Positions 54,829 through 62,996 of a stretch of 64,000 bases of DNA are shown here, piece after piece (position 1 is the first letter of the stretch; each line of letters begins with the position of its first letter). Below the pieces are notes generated by a model. It was not told the DNA's origin, did no database searches, and was given only the letters and a program-made list of their open reading frames with translations. This stretch comes from Microvirga ossetica (GTDB taxonomy: Bacteria > Pseudomonadota > Alphaproteobacteria > Rhizobiales > Beijerinckiaceae): contig NZ_CP016619.1 in the NCBI RefSeq assembly GCF_002741015.1, positions 496,001-560,000 of the forward strand, written 5' to 3'. The position numbers were made by a program, and so were the translations under genes.

Positions 54829-55098
54829 GGGAGGCTCCTGTCCTGAGGCTGGAGGAAACCTCTCCATTCTCAGGCCGGACGCGTCCCGGCGTGACCTCTA
54901 TGATCGGTCCAGACGCCAACAGAGCCGGCATATCCTACCGCGGTAGCGGTTTAGTCCATTTGACCCGGAGCTGACTCTAGCTTTTCCAACATGGTTTGTG
55001 TCTGCCACGGCTCCGTCATTCCCGTTCCGCGAGATCACACACTATATGCGTCTTTGCGGAGGGCGCTTCAGTTCCTGTTCGATACACCCCTCATCACG

Positions 55099-55125
55099 AA
55101 AAAGCTCCCTCGCCGCTGAGGGAGC
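55099..55125 (-). terminator. Rho-independent terminator (minus strand)
   Basis: On the minus strand GCTCCCTC-AGCGGC-GAGGGAGC forms a perfect 8-bp stem with a 6-base loop, followed at once by TTTTT. Confidence 0.8.
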
Positions 55126-55264
55126 AGGAGGGAGCCGAGTTTCAGGAGGAAACGCCCGAAGTTGGGCAAATCAAGCTACGTCTCTGGCCCAACCGCCCCA
55201 AACTTAGGTTAGACGCGGCAGGAGATATCGACCGGATCGGTGCGCTCGGGCCAGTAGCCGACGT

Positions 55265-55302
55265 GAAAACTCCCCCGTCGAGGGGCAATCGACGGGGGAG
55301 TT
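55265..55302 (-). terminator. Strong hairpin, terminator-like (minus strand)
   Basis: AACTCCCCCGTCGA (55268-55281) pairs perfectly with TCGACGGGGGAGTT (55289-55302), a 14-bp stem with a 7-base loop. On the minus strand it runs into a short GTTTTC tail. Probably ends transcripts coming from the DUF6894 gene. Confidence 0.7.
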
Positions 55303-55623
55303 CTCTCAGGAGCTGACTTGCTGGTCTTTGGAGGTGGATTGATCCCGAAGGATCAAAAAGGACCAATCCACAATCCTGAGAGTGCGCCTTCCGCAGGGCG
55401 ACAGCCTTCACCTAAGTGAAACCAGGCCGGAGTTTTTGGCCGGGCGCCACGCAAGATCTCGCCAGCATATCCGCCAGCACTGACGGCGCTTAAGAGCCTG
55501 TTGGACCGACGCTCTACTCAACTGGCGCAAAGCACCAGTCCAAAAAAGCTTCCGAAGACGCTCAAAAGATACACTACCCGGCTCCCAAAAAGGGGTTTTA
55601 TCGGAAATTCGGAGACGATTTCC

Positions 55624-55884
55624 TCACCAGCGCGGGGGCAGCGGCTCCGGGTCGACCGGGTTGATTTCTATGGCGACGGTCACGGTCAGCACCCGCTGGC
55701 GATGCTCGTTCTTTAGCTCGATTGTGACCTCCTGAGCGTCGCCCTTCGGCAGCCGGTCCCGACCAATCTCGGCCGCAGCCTCGGCGGCCTCGCGTTCGGC
55801 AGCGTCCAGGCTCTCGAACTCCATGCCCTCTTCATCAGGGACGATCCTCGCCCCCTCGCGAATGTCGAAGTAATAGCGGGACAT
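55624..55884 (-). CDS. DUF6894-family small protein
   Basis: 86 residues from ATG 55884 (a few upstream in-frame codons are not supported). Opens SRYYFDIREGARIVPDEEG and continues FESLDAAEREAAEAAAEIGRD, the pattern of the small DUF6894 family that is abundant in Hyphomicrobiales. It ends with a beta-rich part (VTIELKNEHRQRVLTVTVAIE). Function unknown. A second, broken family member lies at 57298. Confidence 0.78.
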   Translation of the reverse strand: MSRYYFDIREGARIVPDEEGMEFESLDAAEREAAEAAAEIGRDRLPKGDAQEVTIELKNEHRQRVLTVTVAIEINPVDPEPLPPRW

Positions 55885-56026
55885 CCTGATCAACCGGGAC
55901 ATTGGTCCCTTGTTCCGCCTTACTAAAGGCGCCTTAACCTATGATAATCTGCGCATTGTCGGCATCCGAGCATGAGGCGCTGACAACAGAGAGACCGGTG
56001 CTCCCGCCTGACCACAGGGGGCTGTC

Positions 56027-56767
56027 TTGAACACCATTCACCACCACACGGCCGCGTTGATCCGCAAGCTGGAGAGCATCGCCCCACTCGCGCCCGAGGA
56101 GAAGGCCGCCCTGCTGCGCCTGCCCCTGCGGCTGAAAACCGTCGCGGCGCACCAGGACATCGTGCGGGCGGGTGACAGCCCCTCCGAGAGCTGCCTCATC
56201 GTCGCGGGCTTTGCCTGTCGCTACATCATCACGGCCGAGGGCTAGCGCCAGATCCTGTCGTTCCACATTGCCGGCGATATTCCCGACCTCCAGAGCCTGC
56301 ACATCGACGTGATGGATCACAGCTTGGCGACGCTCGCCCCCTCCAGCCTCGCCTTCATCCAGCATGACAACCTGCGCACCTTCATGCGCAGCCACCCCCG
56401 CCTCAGCGACCTGCTCTGGCGCGACACCCTGATCGATGCGGCGATCTTCCGTCAGTGGATGGTGGGGCTCGGGCGGCGCGACGCCTATGGTCGGATCGCC
56501 CACCTCCTCTGCGAGCTGCTGGTGCGCTTGCGGGCCGTCGAGCTGGTGGAGGACCATGCCTTCACGCTGCCGGTCACCCAGGCGGAGCTGGGTGACGCGT
56601 TTGGGCTCTCGACGGTGCATGTCAATCGGGTGTTGCAAGATCTCCGAAGAGACAGCCTGATCACCTTACGCGGTGTCTCCCTGAAGGTGCTGGACTGGGA
56701 GGGTCTAAAGAAGGCCGGCGAGTTCGATCCCATCTACCTGCATCTGGTGAAACAAGAGGCCCTTTGA
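56027..56767 (+). pseudogene. Crp/Fnr-family regulator with in-frame amber codon
   Basis: The frame opens at TTG 56027 (NTIHHHTAALIRKLESIAPL) and encodes a cyclic-nucleotide-binding-like domain: VAAHQDIVRAGDSPSESCLIVAGFACRY. At 56243-56245 a TAG stands in the place of a normal residue (ITAEG-stop-RQILSFHIAGDIPDLQ). The same frame then continues uninterrupted to a complete helix-turn-helix (VTQAELGDAFGLSTVHVNRVLQDLR) and stop at 56767. Only one base change separates this from an intact 246-codon gene. Read-through, sequencing error or recent inactivation are all possible. Confidence 0.85.
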
Positions 56768-56815
56768 TCGGCGGGAGGTTTTCACCAGCCCATTTCATAA
56801 ATGACATTTTCGGAA

Positions 56816-57178
56816 TTACGGAGGGTCGACCTGGACCGATGCAGACTGAGGCGGCAGGATCGCGCAGCGCGTTAGGTACAAAGCGCTACCGCTGGGTTCA
56901 TAAGCTAACCCACACCAATGCCCTCCACCTGTCTCGCCCGTATCTCCTGGGATCGCAAGATATTGGATTTTCTCGCTTGGCACGTCGATCCATCGTTTGG
57001 CCACGAGCATTTGCACACCATTTACGGTGAACCGGTACGGAGCAAGTTGGCAATCCCTGTCATCGCAGCAGCTTGCACCCGACTTGTCCTTCAGATGCGA
57101 GTAGATGTCGTGGGCCTGGAGCGGCAACGGCAAGCTGACAGCGAGAACAATGGCGATAAGGGCAGTGCTTGAACACAT
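56816..57178 (-). CDS. Small exported protein with CCDDRDC motif
   Basis: 120 residues from ATG 57178. Signal peptide: STALIAIVLAVSLPLPLQA, cut before HDIYSHL. Mature part has SGASCCDDRDCQLAPYRF, then RWIDVPSEKIQYLAI and GGGHWCGLAYEPSG. Five Cys in the mature chain suggest disulfides in the periplasm. Similar small proteins occur in rhizobia; no function is known to me. It converges with the Crp/Fnr-like gene. Confidence 0.72.
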   Translation of the reverse strand: MCSSTALIAIVLAVSLPLPLQAHDIYSHLKDKSGASCCDDRDCQLAPYRFTVNGVQMLVAKRWIDVPSEKIQYLAIPGDTGETGGGHWCGLAYEPSGSALYLTRCAILPPQSASVQVDPP

Positions 57179-57297
57179 ACGCCCCTCCGTACGGGCTCGG
57201 TCCCTCAGGGCGGCTCGGGGGCGGTGTCGGAGCCACGAGGCGCTGCAAGAGAGGCTAGGTCAACTGCAGGCTTGAGAATACGCCCGTTCCGACACGC

Positions 57298-57487
57298 TTA
57301 CAACAGAACCGTGGCCAAGCGGCCTTCCGAGGCCAGCGAGAGCGTAGTCCGCACGATTTCCCGTCCGGCCTCGTCCTTCACAATAATCGGCAGAGCCTTC
57401 TTTGCTTCGTTCGCCCTCCAGTTCCATCCCCACATGATCAGGCGTGAAGTGGTCACCGTCATGGATGTTGAAAAAGTAGCGGGGCAT
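57298..57487 (-). pseudogene. DUF6894-family protein, frameshifted
   Basis: From ATG 57487: PRYFFNIHDGDHFTPDHVGMELE, the family N-terminus. The rest of the family (KKALPIIVKDEAGREIVRTT, LSLASEGRLATVLL) is present in another frame after about 57415. Combined length is about 62 residues, shorter than the copy at 55624. Inactive as read. Confidence 0.6.
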
Positions 57488-57910
57488 GGCACTCCGGGAT
57501 TTGATGCCAATGGCTGTCGACACCCGGGCTCTCGGACTGTTCCATAAGGGCACTTCTGTTCATTGTGCGGTCCCATGTGTGTTGTTAGGATCAGGAAACC
57601 AGCCCTTCGGGAAGCTGCCCTTCGGGTGCCGTTACACGCGCGATCTCGCCTCTGCTCGGTCGGGCCGTCTTGGACCCGATGCCCTCAAACCGATGGACCC
57701 GGTCAGCAGCAGCCGGTGCCCTTACAACAGAGGCGGGTCCAGTCGGCCAGCATTATCTTCGGGCTGGGCCCTGAAAGGTGCTATGATGCTCTTGCTGGGT
57801 GAGGACGTCGCGTCATGGCTGCCGGTGCTCCTAATTCTGGCGGATTCCTAATCCGTCCTCATTAGCCACACAGAATTTGGACGACTTCCTCCCCTTTGAG
57901 GGAGGCTAAA
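57488..57910. other. Intergenic region upstream of aapJ-like gene
   Basis: About 420 bases; open frames on the plus strand show no similarity and no ribosome-binding site. GC-rich inverted segments such as CCCTTCGGGAAGCTGCCCTTCGGG near 57602 are present. The aapJ-like promoter should be in the last 100 bases. Confidence 0.4.
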
Positions 57911-59005
57911 ATGGTACTTCAAAGCAACCTGTCACAGGCACAGATCCAGACCTCTGACGATCCTCGTCGTAGTCGATCCAACACCGTGAAAAAGGCTCTT
58001 GTGTCGATTGCCTTCGGCCTGACAGCTAGCCTGTTTGCCACGGGCGCCTCGGCCCAGGCGACGCTCAATAGTGTGAAGCAGAAGGGCTTCCTGACCTGCG
58101 GCTCGAACAATGGCCTTGCCGGCTTCGGCTTGCCCGACACGCAGGGCAATTGGACGGGCCTCGACGTCGAGTTCTGCCGCGCCATTGCGGCTGCCATCTT
58201 CGACGACTCGACCAAGGTTCGCTTCATCCCGCTCGCCGCCAAGGACCGCTTCACGGCGCTCCAGTCGGGCGAAGTGGACGTGCTGTCCCGTAACTCGACC
58301 GCGACCATGTCGCGCGATACGCAGCTCGGCCTCGACTTCCCGGCGGTTACCTACTTCGACGGCCAGGGCTTTATGGTCCGCAAGAAACTTGGCGTTGCCT
58401 CCGCTAAGGAGATGAACGGCGCCTCGATCTGCACTCAGCAGGGCACCACGACCGAGCTGAACCTCGCCGACTTCTTCCGTGGCAACAACATGAAGTACGA
58501 AGTGGTGGCTTTCGCGACCTCGGACGAGACGTTCAAGGCCTACGATTCCGGCCGCTGCGACGCCTACACGACGGATGCTTCCGGCCTCTATGCCGAGCGC
58601 CTGCGCGCGTCGGCGCCCGATGAGCAAGTGGTGCTGCCTGAGATCATCTCCAAGGAGCCCCTTGGCCCGGCCGTCCGCCACGGCGACAACCAGTGGGCCG
58701 ACATCGTCCGCTGGACCCACAATGCCATGCTGAACGCTGAAGAACTCGGCGTGACCAAGGCCAATGTCGACCAGATGAAGACCTCCGAGAACCCGGAGAT
58801 CAAGCGTCTCCTCGGCACGGAGGGCAAGTTCGGTGAGGCCACCGGCCTGCCCAACGACTGGGCCGTGCGCATCATCAAGCATGTGGGCAACTACGGTGAG
58901 AGCTTTGACCGGAATGTCGGCGAGGGATCGCGCCTGAAGATCAAGCGCGGTCAGAACGCCCTGTGGAGCAAGGGAGGGCTCCAGTATGGCATTCCGGTCC
59001 GTTGA
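57911..59005 (+). CDS. General L-amino acid ABC transporter binding protein (AapJ-like), orphan
   Basis: 364 residues from ATG 57911 behind GAGGGAGG; a GTG at 57986 directly before the signal peptide is an alternative start. Signal: KKALVSIAFGLTASLFATGASA. Family-3 binding protein of the AapJ/BztA branch: FLTCGSNNGLAGFGLPDTQGNW, GLDVEFCRAIAAAIFDD, DVLSRNSTATMSRDTQLGLDF, CDAYTTDASGLYAERL, EPLGPAVRHGDNQW. Length fits AapJ (about 340). The usual aapQMP permease and ATPase genes do not follow, so it must work with components encoded elsewhere or serve another role. Confidence 0.88.
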   Translation: MVLQSNLSQAQIQTSDDPRRSRSNTVKKALVSIAFGLTASLFATGASAQATLNSVKQKGFLTCGSNNGLAGFGLPDTQGNWTGLDVEFCRAIAAAIFDDSTKVRFIPLAAKDRFTALQSGEVDVLSRNSTATMSRDTQLGLDFPAVTYFDGQGFMVRKKLGVASAKEMNGASICTQQGTTTELNLADFFRGNNMKYEVVAFATSDETFKAYDSGRCDAYTTDASGLYAERLRASAPDEQVVLPEIISKEPLGPAVRHGDNQWADIVRWTHNAMLNAEELGVTKANVDQMKTSENPEIKRLLGTEGKFGEATGLPNDWAVRIIKHVGNYGESFDRNVGEGSRLKIKRGQNALWSKGGLQYGIPVR

Positions 59006-59061
59006 GGATACTCAAGAGCGGCCGATTTCAGTTTACAGTCCATCCCTGTAGGTAATGTAAC

Positions 59062-59427
59062 ATGCACCTGCGCCTCAGGACACCGGACTGGGCTTATCTC
59101 CTGTTGCTGGTGGTCAGCGTGGGAGGAGTGTCCTCCGTCGCTTACCGGATCGTCGGTTTCCTTGGCATAGGCGTTGTCGGTCTGATCATTGGGGTGCTTG
59201 CCTTGACCATCGAAATGGAGCGGGGTGGCCCAGTCGGCCACGGTCAGGCCTCAAGCCTCTACGCCCAGCACATCACCGCTGTGGAGCGCATGTCCGCAGC
59301 CGAGAGAGCAAAAAGGCATGCCGAACTCGAGGCTGCCGCAGTACCGCTCCTCGTGGCAAAGATCGTGAGCGCAGGGCTGATCGTCGTCGGGTTTGGGATG
59401 TTCTTTATCTTCGAACTCGGCGCCTAG
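59062..59427 (+). CDS. Small membrane protein of unknown family
   Basis: 121 residues. Membrane segments at about 11-28 (AYLLLLVVSVGGVSSVAY), 30-48 (VGFLGIGVVGLIIGVLAL) and 97-118 (VAKIVSAGLIVVGFGMFFIF), with a charged helix between (AERAKRHAELEAAA). Its 3' end overlaps the opposite-strand gene by 4 bases. Not recognised. Confidence 0.6.
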   Translation: MHLRLRTPDWAYLLLLVVSVGGVSSVAYRIVGFLGIGVVGLIIGVLALTIEMERGGPVGHGQASSLYAQHITAVERMSAAERAKRHAELEAAAVPLLVAKIVSAGLIVVGFGMFFIFELGA

Positions 59428-59831
59428 CTCCAGGCATCAGCCATCCGGTTTGCGCAATTCATCATCCCCCAATCAATTAAACTTGCATGGCCCAGCGGTT
59501 GCCCAACCCATAAAGTGTTTAGGGCTAATACGCGGCCTTGTTTGTCACGCGCAAGGGATGCCCCCCGGCCCCCTTCGTTTAGCCCGGTGCGCCGGTAGAC
59601 CATCCCCATGATAGGTAAAAGCTGATCGCGCCTGAACTGTTCTGCACGCTCATGCTCTTTCGCCTCGACCTCCTCAGCGGACGGCCCGCAGTCGTCCTCG
59701 CACTCCTTGAACCTGAATGTGACCTCATCTGTAGAACCCCACGGCTCGACGAGATAGTCACGGTTACGGAGGAAGCTTAAGAACGGCAGACGGGAGATGT
59801 GGTGGCGGAGCCTCTGGATCGATGCGCCCAT
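59424..59831 (-). CDS. Hypothetical protein, 135 residues
   Basis: Starts at ATG 59831 behind GAGGAGG, a good ribosome-binding site. Soluble and acidic in the middle (FKECEDDCGPSAEEVEAKEHERAEQF). Two-part composition with a Trp-containing tail. No family recognised. Tail-to-tail with the membrane protein gene. Confidence 0.55.
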   Translation of the reverse strand: MGASIQRLRHHISRLPFLSFLRNRDYLVEPWGSTDEVTFRFKECEDDCGPSAEEVEAKEHERAEQFRRDQLLPIMGMVYRRTGLNEGGRGASLARDKQGRVLALNTLWVGQPLGHASLIDWGMMNCANRMADAWS

Positions 59832-60062
59832 GGCAGCCTCCTCTCACCCAAGAGTATGCCCCTCGCAACATGATAGCACAGTTTCACCGAACTCTATAAA
59901 TGACATTCCGCAAAGGACGCGGGCCTTCTTCAAGCACGCTCCCTGATCAGGGGGAGCGGATTTTGAGTCAGGCTCCATTCCACGGACTGCGGTCTACGGT
60001 CGAGATTGCAAGGTCGGGTGGTTGCGCGCGGGCGCGCTTGCCCTGCCAACGCGGCTCTGGTC

Positions 60063-60380
60063 TCACGCTTGAAATGGCTTGGGCGTAAATGGCGAGCGCT
60101 CCACCAGTAGGATCCTGGCGGCCACGCCGAGCGACCGTAGCTCATCGAGAATTCTCTGCATCTGCTCGGATTCCTGCGCTTTGCGGGCATCCTCCACAGT
60201 ACGGAACTCCAGCATGGTGATCGTGTTCGGGCTGGCTCCATCAGTCGTACGATAGGCCATAAACGACACCGCACCCGGGATTTGCAGAAGCTGCGCGATC
60301 CAATCTCTGACATGCTGGTTGTAGTCGTTCCAGCGATGAGACTCGGTCGGGCGGTCATACTGAAACATGACATAGGCCAT
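60063..60380 (-). CDS. Small dimeric alpha/beta-barrel-like protein
   Basis: 105 residues from ATG 60380 with GGGAGG upstream. YVMFQYDRPTESHRWNDYN, IPGAVSFMAYRTTDGASPNTITMLEF, VEDARKAQESEQMQRILDELRSLG: the beta-alpha-beta pattern of ABM/EthD-like dimeric ferredoxin-fold proteins. Many such proteins bind hydrophobic substrates or heme, but no active site is evident. Function unknown. Monocistronic. Confidence 0.65.
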   Translation of the reverse strand: MAYVMFQYDRPTESHRWNDYNQHVRDWIAQLLQIPGAVSFMAYRTTDGASPNTITMLEFRTVEDARKAQESEQMQRILDELRSLGVAARILLVERSPFTPKPFQA

Positions 60381-60483
60381 GGGATACCTCCCTGAAGGCT
60401 TGCGCTATCACAGCACACTCGAGCAATCAGTCATAGCGCTCAGAACGATGCGCCCTTATTGCAGCCGCTTGGTTTTGCCAGGA

Positions 60484-61485
60484 TTAGTCGGAGCGACGAT
60501 CGCTCTTGAGTTCATTGGTGTTGATCACGCGCGCCAAGAGGTCTTGCAGGGTCTCCCGCTCCCGTTCCGACAGGGCAGCCATCACGCGATCCCGCACCGC
60601 AAGGATCGCCGGGTATAACCGTGCATAGAGTTCGAGCCCTTCTGGTGAGAGGCTGAGAAGGCGCAGGTCGCGTCCGTGTTTCCCCGGTGTCCGGCTGACG
60701 AACCCTAGAAGCTCAAGGTGCTTGACCATCCGCTGGGCACTGGCGAGGTCAATGCCGATCCGCTCGGCCAATCGCCGCTCGTCGATGTTCGGCGCATCGT
60801 GGAGGGAGGCCAGAACCGCAGGTTCGACCAGTGTCAGGCCCTCTTGATTGGTCACGTCCACCAGCGCGCGGTTCAGGATGGTATGGAAGCGTCGCCCCAG
60901 ATTGAATTCACTGCGGCGGTGAACCGGTGGCAGCGCCCGAGACAGCGGGTGATCAGTGGGATGGGCCAGATAAGCCCGTATGGGCGCATCCAGGTTTTTC
61001 ACGAGTTGCGTCCCGAGGTCGTCGAAGGCCAGCGGCAGCACCCTGGACACGTAGTCATAGGCCATTCCTGAGAGGCAGACCAATCCCGGCTGTGCCAGCT
61101 TCTCCATGCGGGCGGCAATGTTCACCCCATCACCAAACATGTCGCCGTCGCGGACCATAACCTCTCCAACGTGGATGCCGATCCGGAAGGTCACCCGGCG
61201 CTCCTCTGGGGTTTCCTCATTTGCCGCAGCAATCCTTTCCTGAACGCCGACCGCACATAGGACCGCGTCAACGACGCTTGGGAACTCAGCGAGAATACTG
61301 TCGCCTGCGGTGTTGGCTGTGCGACCGCCGTACTGGGTGATGTGCCGATCCATGATCTCACGGCGCGAGTCGAGCAGGCAGAGGGTCCCCGCCTCATCCG
61401 CGTTCATCAGGCGCACGTAGCCTGCCACGTCAGCGTAGAAGATCGCTGCGAGGCGGCGTTGCATGACTGAGGCGCGCTTGTTCAT
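60484..61485 (-). CDS. Class III adenylate/guanylate cyclase fused to a MarR-type DNA-binding domain
   Basis: 333 residues from ATG 61485 (KRASVMQRRLAAIFYADVAGY, the standard opening of rhizobial class III cyclases); longer frames upstream are not protein-like. Cyclase domain, residues about 10-180: metal Asp D19 in FYADVAGY, metal Asp D62 in NTAGDSILAEF, and the N122/R126 pair in DGVNIAARMEKL. The Lys seen in many adenylate cyclases is Thr here, as in several rhizobial homologues. Residues about 200-330 are a MarR winged helix: LGRRFHTILNRALVDVTNQEG, NIDERRLAERIGIDLASAQRMVKHLELLGFVSRTPG, RDLRLLSLSPEGLEL. A cyclase linked directly to a transcription regulator is unusual. Cyclic nucleotide made may act locally, or ATP/GTP may gate DNA binding; both are inference. 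Confidence 0.88.
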   Translation of the reverse strand: MNKRASVMQRRLAAIFYADVAGYVRLMNADEAGTLCLLDSRREIMDRHITQYGGRTANTAGDSILAEFPSVVDAVLCAVGVQERIAAANEETPEERRVTFRIGIHVGEVMVRDGDMFGDGVNIAARMEKLAQPGLVCLSGMAYDYVSRVLPLAFDDLGTQLVKNLDAPIRAYLAHPTDHPLSRALPPVHRRSEFNLGRRFHTILNRALVDVTNQEGLTLVEPAVLASLHDAPNIDERRLAERIGIDLASAQRMVKHLELLGFVSRTPGKHGRDLRLLSLSPEGLELYARLYPAILAVRDRVMAALSERERETLQDLLARVINTNELKSDRRSD

Positions 61486-61640
61486 GGTCGGACACCGCCC
61501 TTCATGGGCCAACCTAGACCCATGTCGCGTCGGTAGAGCCTCGTGGTCTACAGGATAATTGGCCAGGACTGAGTGTCGTTCCTGACAGACCGGCGGCACC
61601 AGCGAAATTGCAACGACCGGCCCTCCAGATCCGGGTTCTT

Positions 61641-61724
61641 TCACCCGTGGGAGCGGATCGTCAGCGTGCAAACGGCGAGAATGCCAGCCATCAGGAGGAG
61701 TGAAATCAACACTTGGGAAAGCAT
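61641..61724 (-). CDS. Micro-protein, 27 residues, single membrane segment
   Basis: ATG 61724 overlaps the stop of the upstream micro-ORF (TGATG), so translation is probably coupled. Product LSQVLISLLLMAGILAVCTL then TIRSHG: one hydrophobic helix with a basic tail. Function unknown; such tiny proteins often stabilise membrane enzymes. Confidence 0.5.
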   Translation of the reverse strand: MLSQVLISLLLMAGILAVCTLTIRSHG

Positions 61725-61828
61725 CACATGACCCCCAAGATCACGGCCCCGCAGAACAGGAAGGCCATGGCCGCAACAACGAGCGCCTCGTTTTCGTAAG
61801 AAATGTAGGACCTGATTCTCTGAACCAT
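61724..61828 (-). CDS. Micro-protein, 34 residues, single membrane segment
   Basis: ATG 61828 is preceded by a perfect AGGAGG at seven bases, one of the best ribosome-binding sites in the window. Product: VQRIRSYISYENEALVVAAM then AFLFCGAVILGVM: an amphipathic start and one membrane helix. A TATACT box lies about 20-25 bases upstream of the AGGAGG. No family recognised. Forms a two-gene unit with the next ORF. Confidence 0.6.
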   Translation of the reverse strand: MVQRIRSYISYENEALVVAAMAFLFCGAVILGVM

Positions 61829-61881
61829 GATGTCCTCCTAAATTAATTGAAGTATACACGCTTATTCGACCTAAACCGCGT

Positions 61882-62750
61882 CTATTTTGGGAACCGTAGT
61901 TCTTCCTCCTTGGGGTCGAGCTGATCCTTGACCCAGAGGCGATCGGCCAGGGCGCATGGATCCGTGTTGATGCGGGTTTCGAAAGCGGCGACGCGTCGGG
62001 TGAGATCTTCAGGGCTGCTGTGGCAGTGGTGATAGGTGACGTCCTCGCGCAGCCAGCGCCAGAGCGCCTCCACGGGCATCAGGTCAGGGCTGTAGCTGGG
62101 TAAGGGCACAAGCGCGATGTTCAGATCGGAGGCCTCCGCCCGGACCGCCTGGGCGCGATGGTAGGGCGCTCCATCCCACAGCAGAATGATCTTGCGGTCG
62201 GACACCTCGGCCCGCAGCCGACGCAGCACCTCGATCGTGTGCTCTCCGTTGGCGCGGGCATAGGGCCACAGCCGGACCTCGCCCTCGTTGTAGAGATAGA
62301 GACCATAGAACGACACCTTGGCCGAGAGCCCGGGCGAGCAGGAGGCCACCCACAGCCGCTGGCCGCGGGCGCACCAGCCATAACCAAGATCGGTGTCTTG
62401 GTGAAGGTGAGCCTCATCAAGATAGACTAGGAGGTGGCGGTCGCGTTGGGCGCCGGCCAGCAGGTCCGGGAGGCGATCGATGAAAGCCCGTCGTTGCTCC
62501 GGATCCGCGCGGCCGAGCAGCTTTTTGGCCTTCTTCCACGACAGCGCGAGGCGGTGCAGGGCCGCCCGGATGGTCTCGCGACAGACGCTGAGACCAAAGC
62601 GCTCGCGCACGAACGCCACCAGGCGCTTGAGGGTGAAGCGAGGCGGCGGATCGGCGCCGTCTACGGGCGGCGCGGCCGCCGCACCCTGGGCCGCGCGCAC
62701 GACCTCGCCGAGACTGGCGGCGGTTCGGGCACAAAGGGGGGACGGCCGCC
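61882..62750 (-). CDS. IS630-family transposase, catalytic (orfB) part
   Basis: Protein-like from about 62750 (ASLGEVVRAAQGA) to the stop at 61882. Contains RFTLKRLVAFVRERFGLSVCRETIRAALHRL and KKAKKLLGRADPEQRRAFI before the DDE blocks. It has no own good start; it is most likely made by frameshift from orfA. Confidence 0.75.
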
Positions 62751-62996
62751 GGTGCGGCCATAGGCCAGGGCCGCGGGGCCCTGTGTGTGGTAGGCATGCA
62801 GCCAACCCATCACGGTCTGCGGGTGGCGCCCGGTGCGTGCCGCCACCTGGGTGGCGCAGCTTCCTTGAGCCATGTCGTAGAGGGCGAGCGCGCGCTCGCG
62901 GGTGCGCGCATGAGGTGCGTTTAGCGCCAGCCGCCGCAGGTCATCCGGTGTTTGACCCCAGCGTGCACAATCAACCCGTAGCATGACGCCACCCAT
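62661..62996 (-). CDS. IS630-family transposase, DNA-binding (orfA) part
   Basis: 111 residues. Two helix-turn-helix motifs in the first 75 residues, ending with AYHTQGPAALAYGRTGGRPP. After that point the frame leaves the family pattern, so the natural product probably shifts into orfB here. Confidence 0.72.
   Translation of the reverse strand: MGGVMLRVDCARWGQTPDDLRRLALNAPHARTRERALALYDMAQGSCATQVAARTGRHPQTVMGWLHAYHTQGPAALAYGRTGGRPPFVPEPPPVSARSCARPRVRRPRRP

Larger units (their letters stand above)
54829..55623. other. Long gene-free region rich in hairpins
   Basis: About 800 bases with no credible protein gene. The left part is the upstream end of the IS91-type element. From 55099 to 55371 there are three strong stem-loops: two terminator-like on the minus strand (own entries) and GTGGATTG...CAATCCAC at 55334-55371. 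A small RNA or an over-terminated 3' end of the DUF6894 gene would fit. Confidence 0.5.
61882..62996 (-). mobile_element. IS630-family element, transposase read in two frames
   Basis: orfA (62661-62996) carries the helix-turn-helix: LRRLALNAPHARTRERALALYDMAQG, VAARTGRHPQTVMGWLHAYH. orfB, in another frame to 61882, carries the DDE catalytic domain: LLVYLDEAHLHQDTDLGYGW, IILLWDGAPYHRAQAV and YSPDLMPVEALWRWLRED. The frames join near the C-run at 62741-62747 (minus strand CCCCCC), as in members that use programmed frameshifting; simple decay is also possible. The DDE residues are all present. Exact ends and TA duplication were not identified. Confidence 0.82.
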
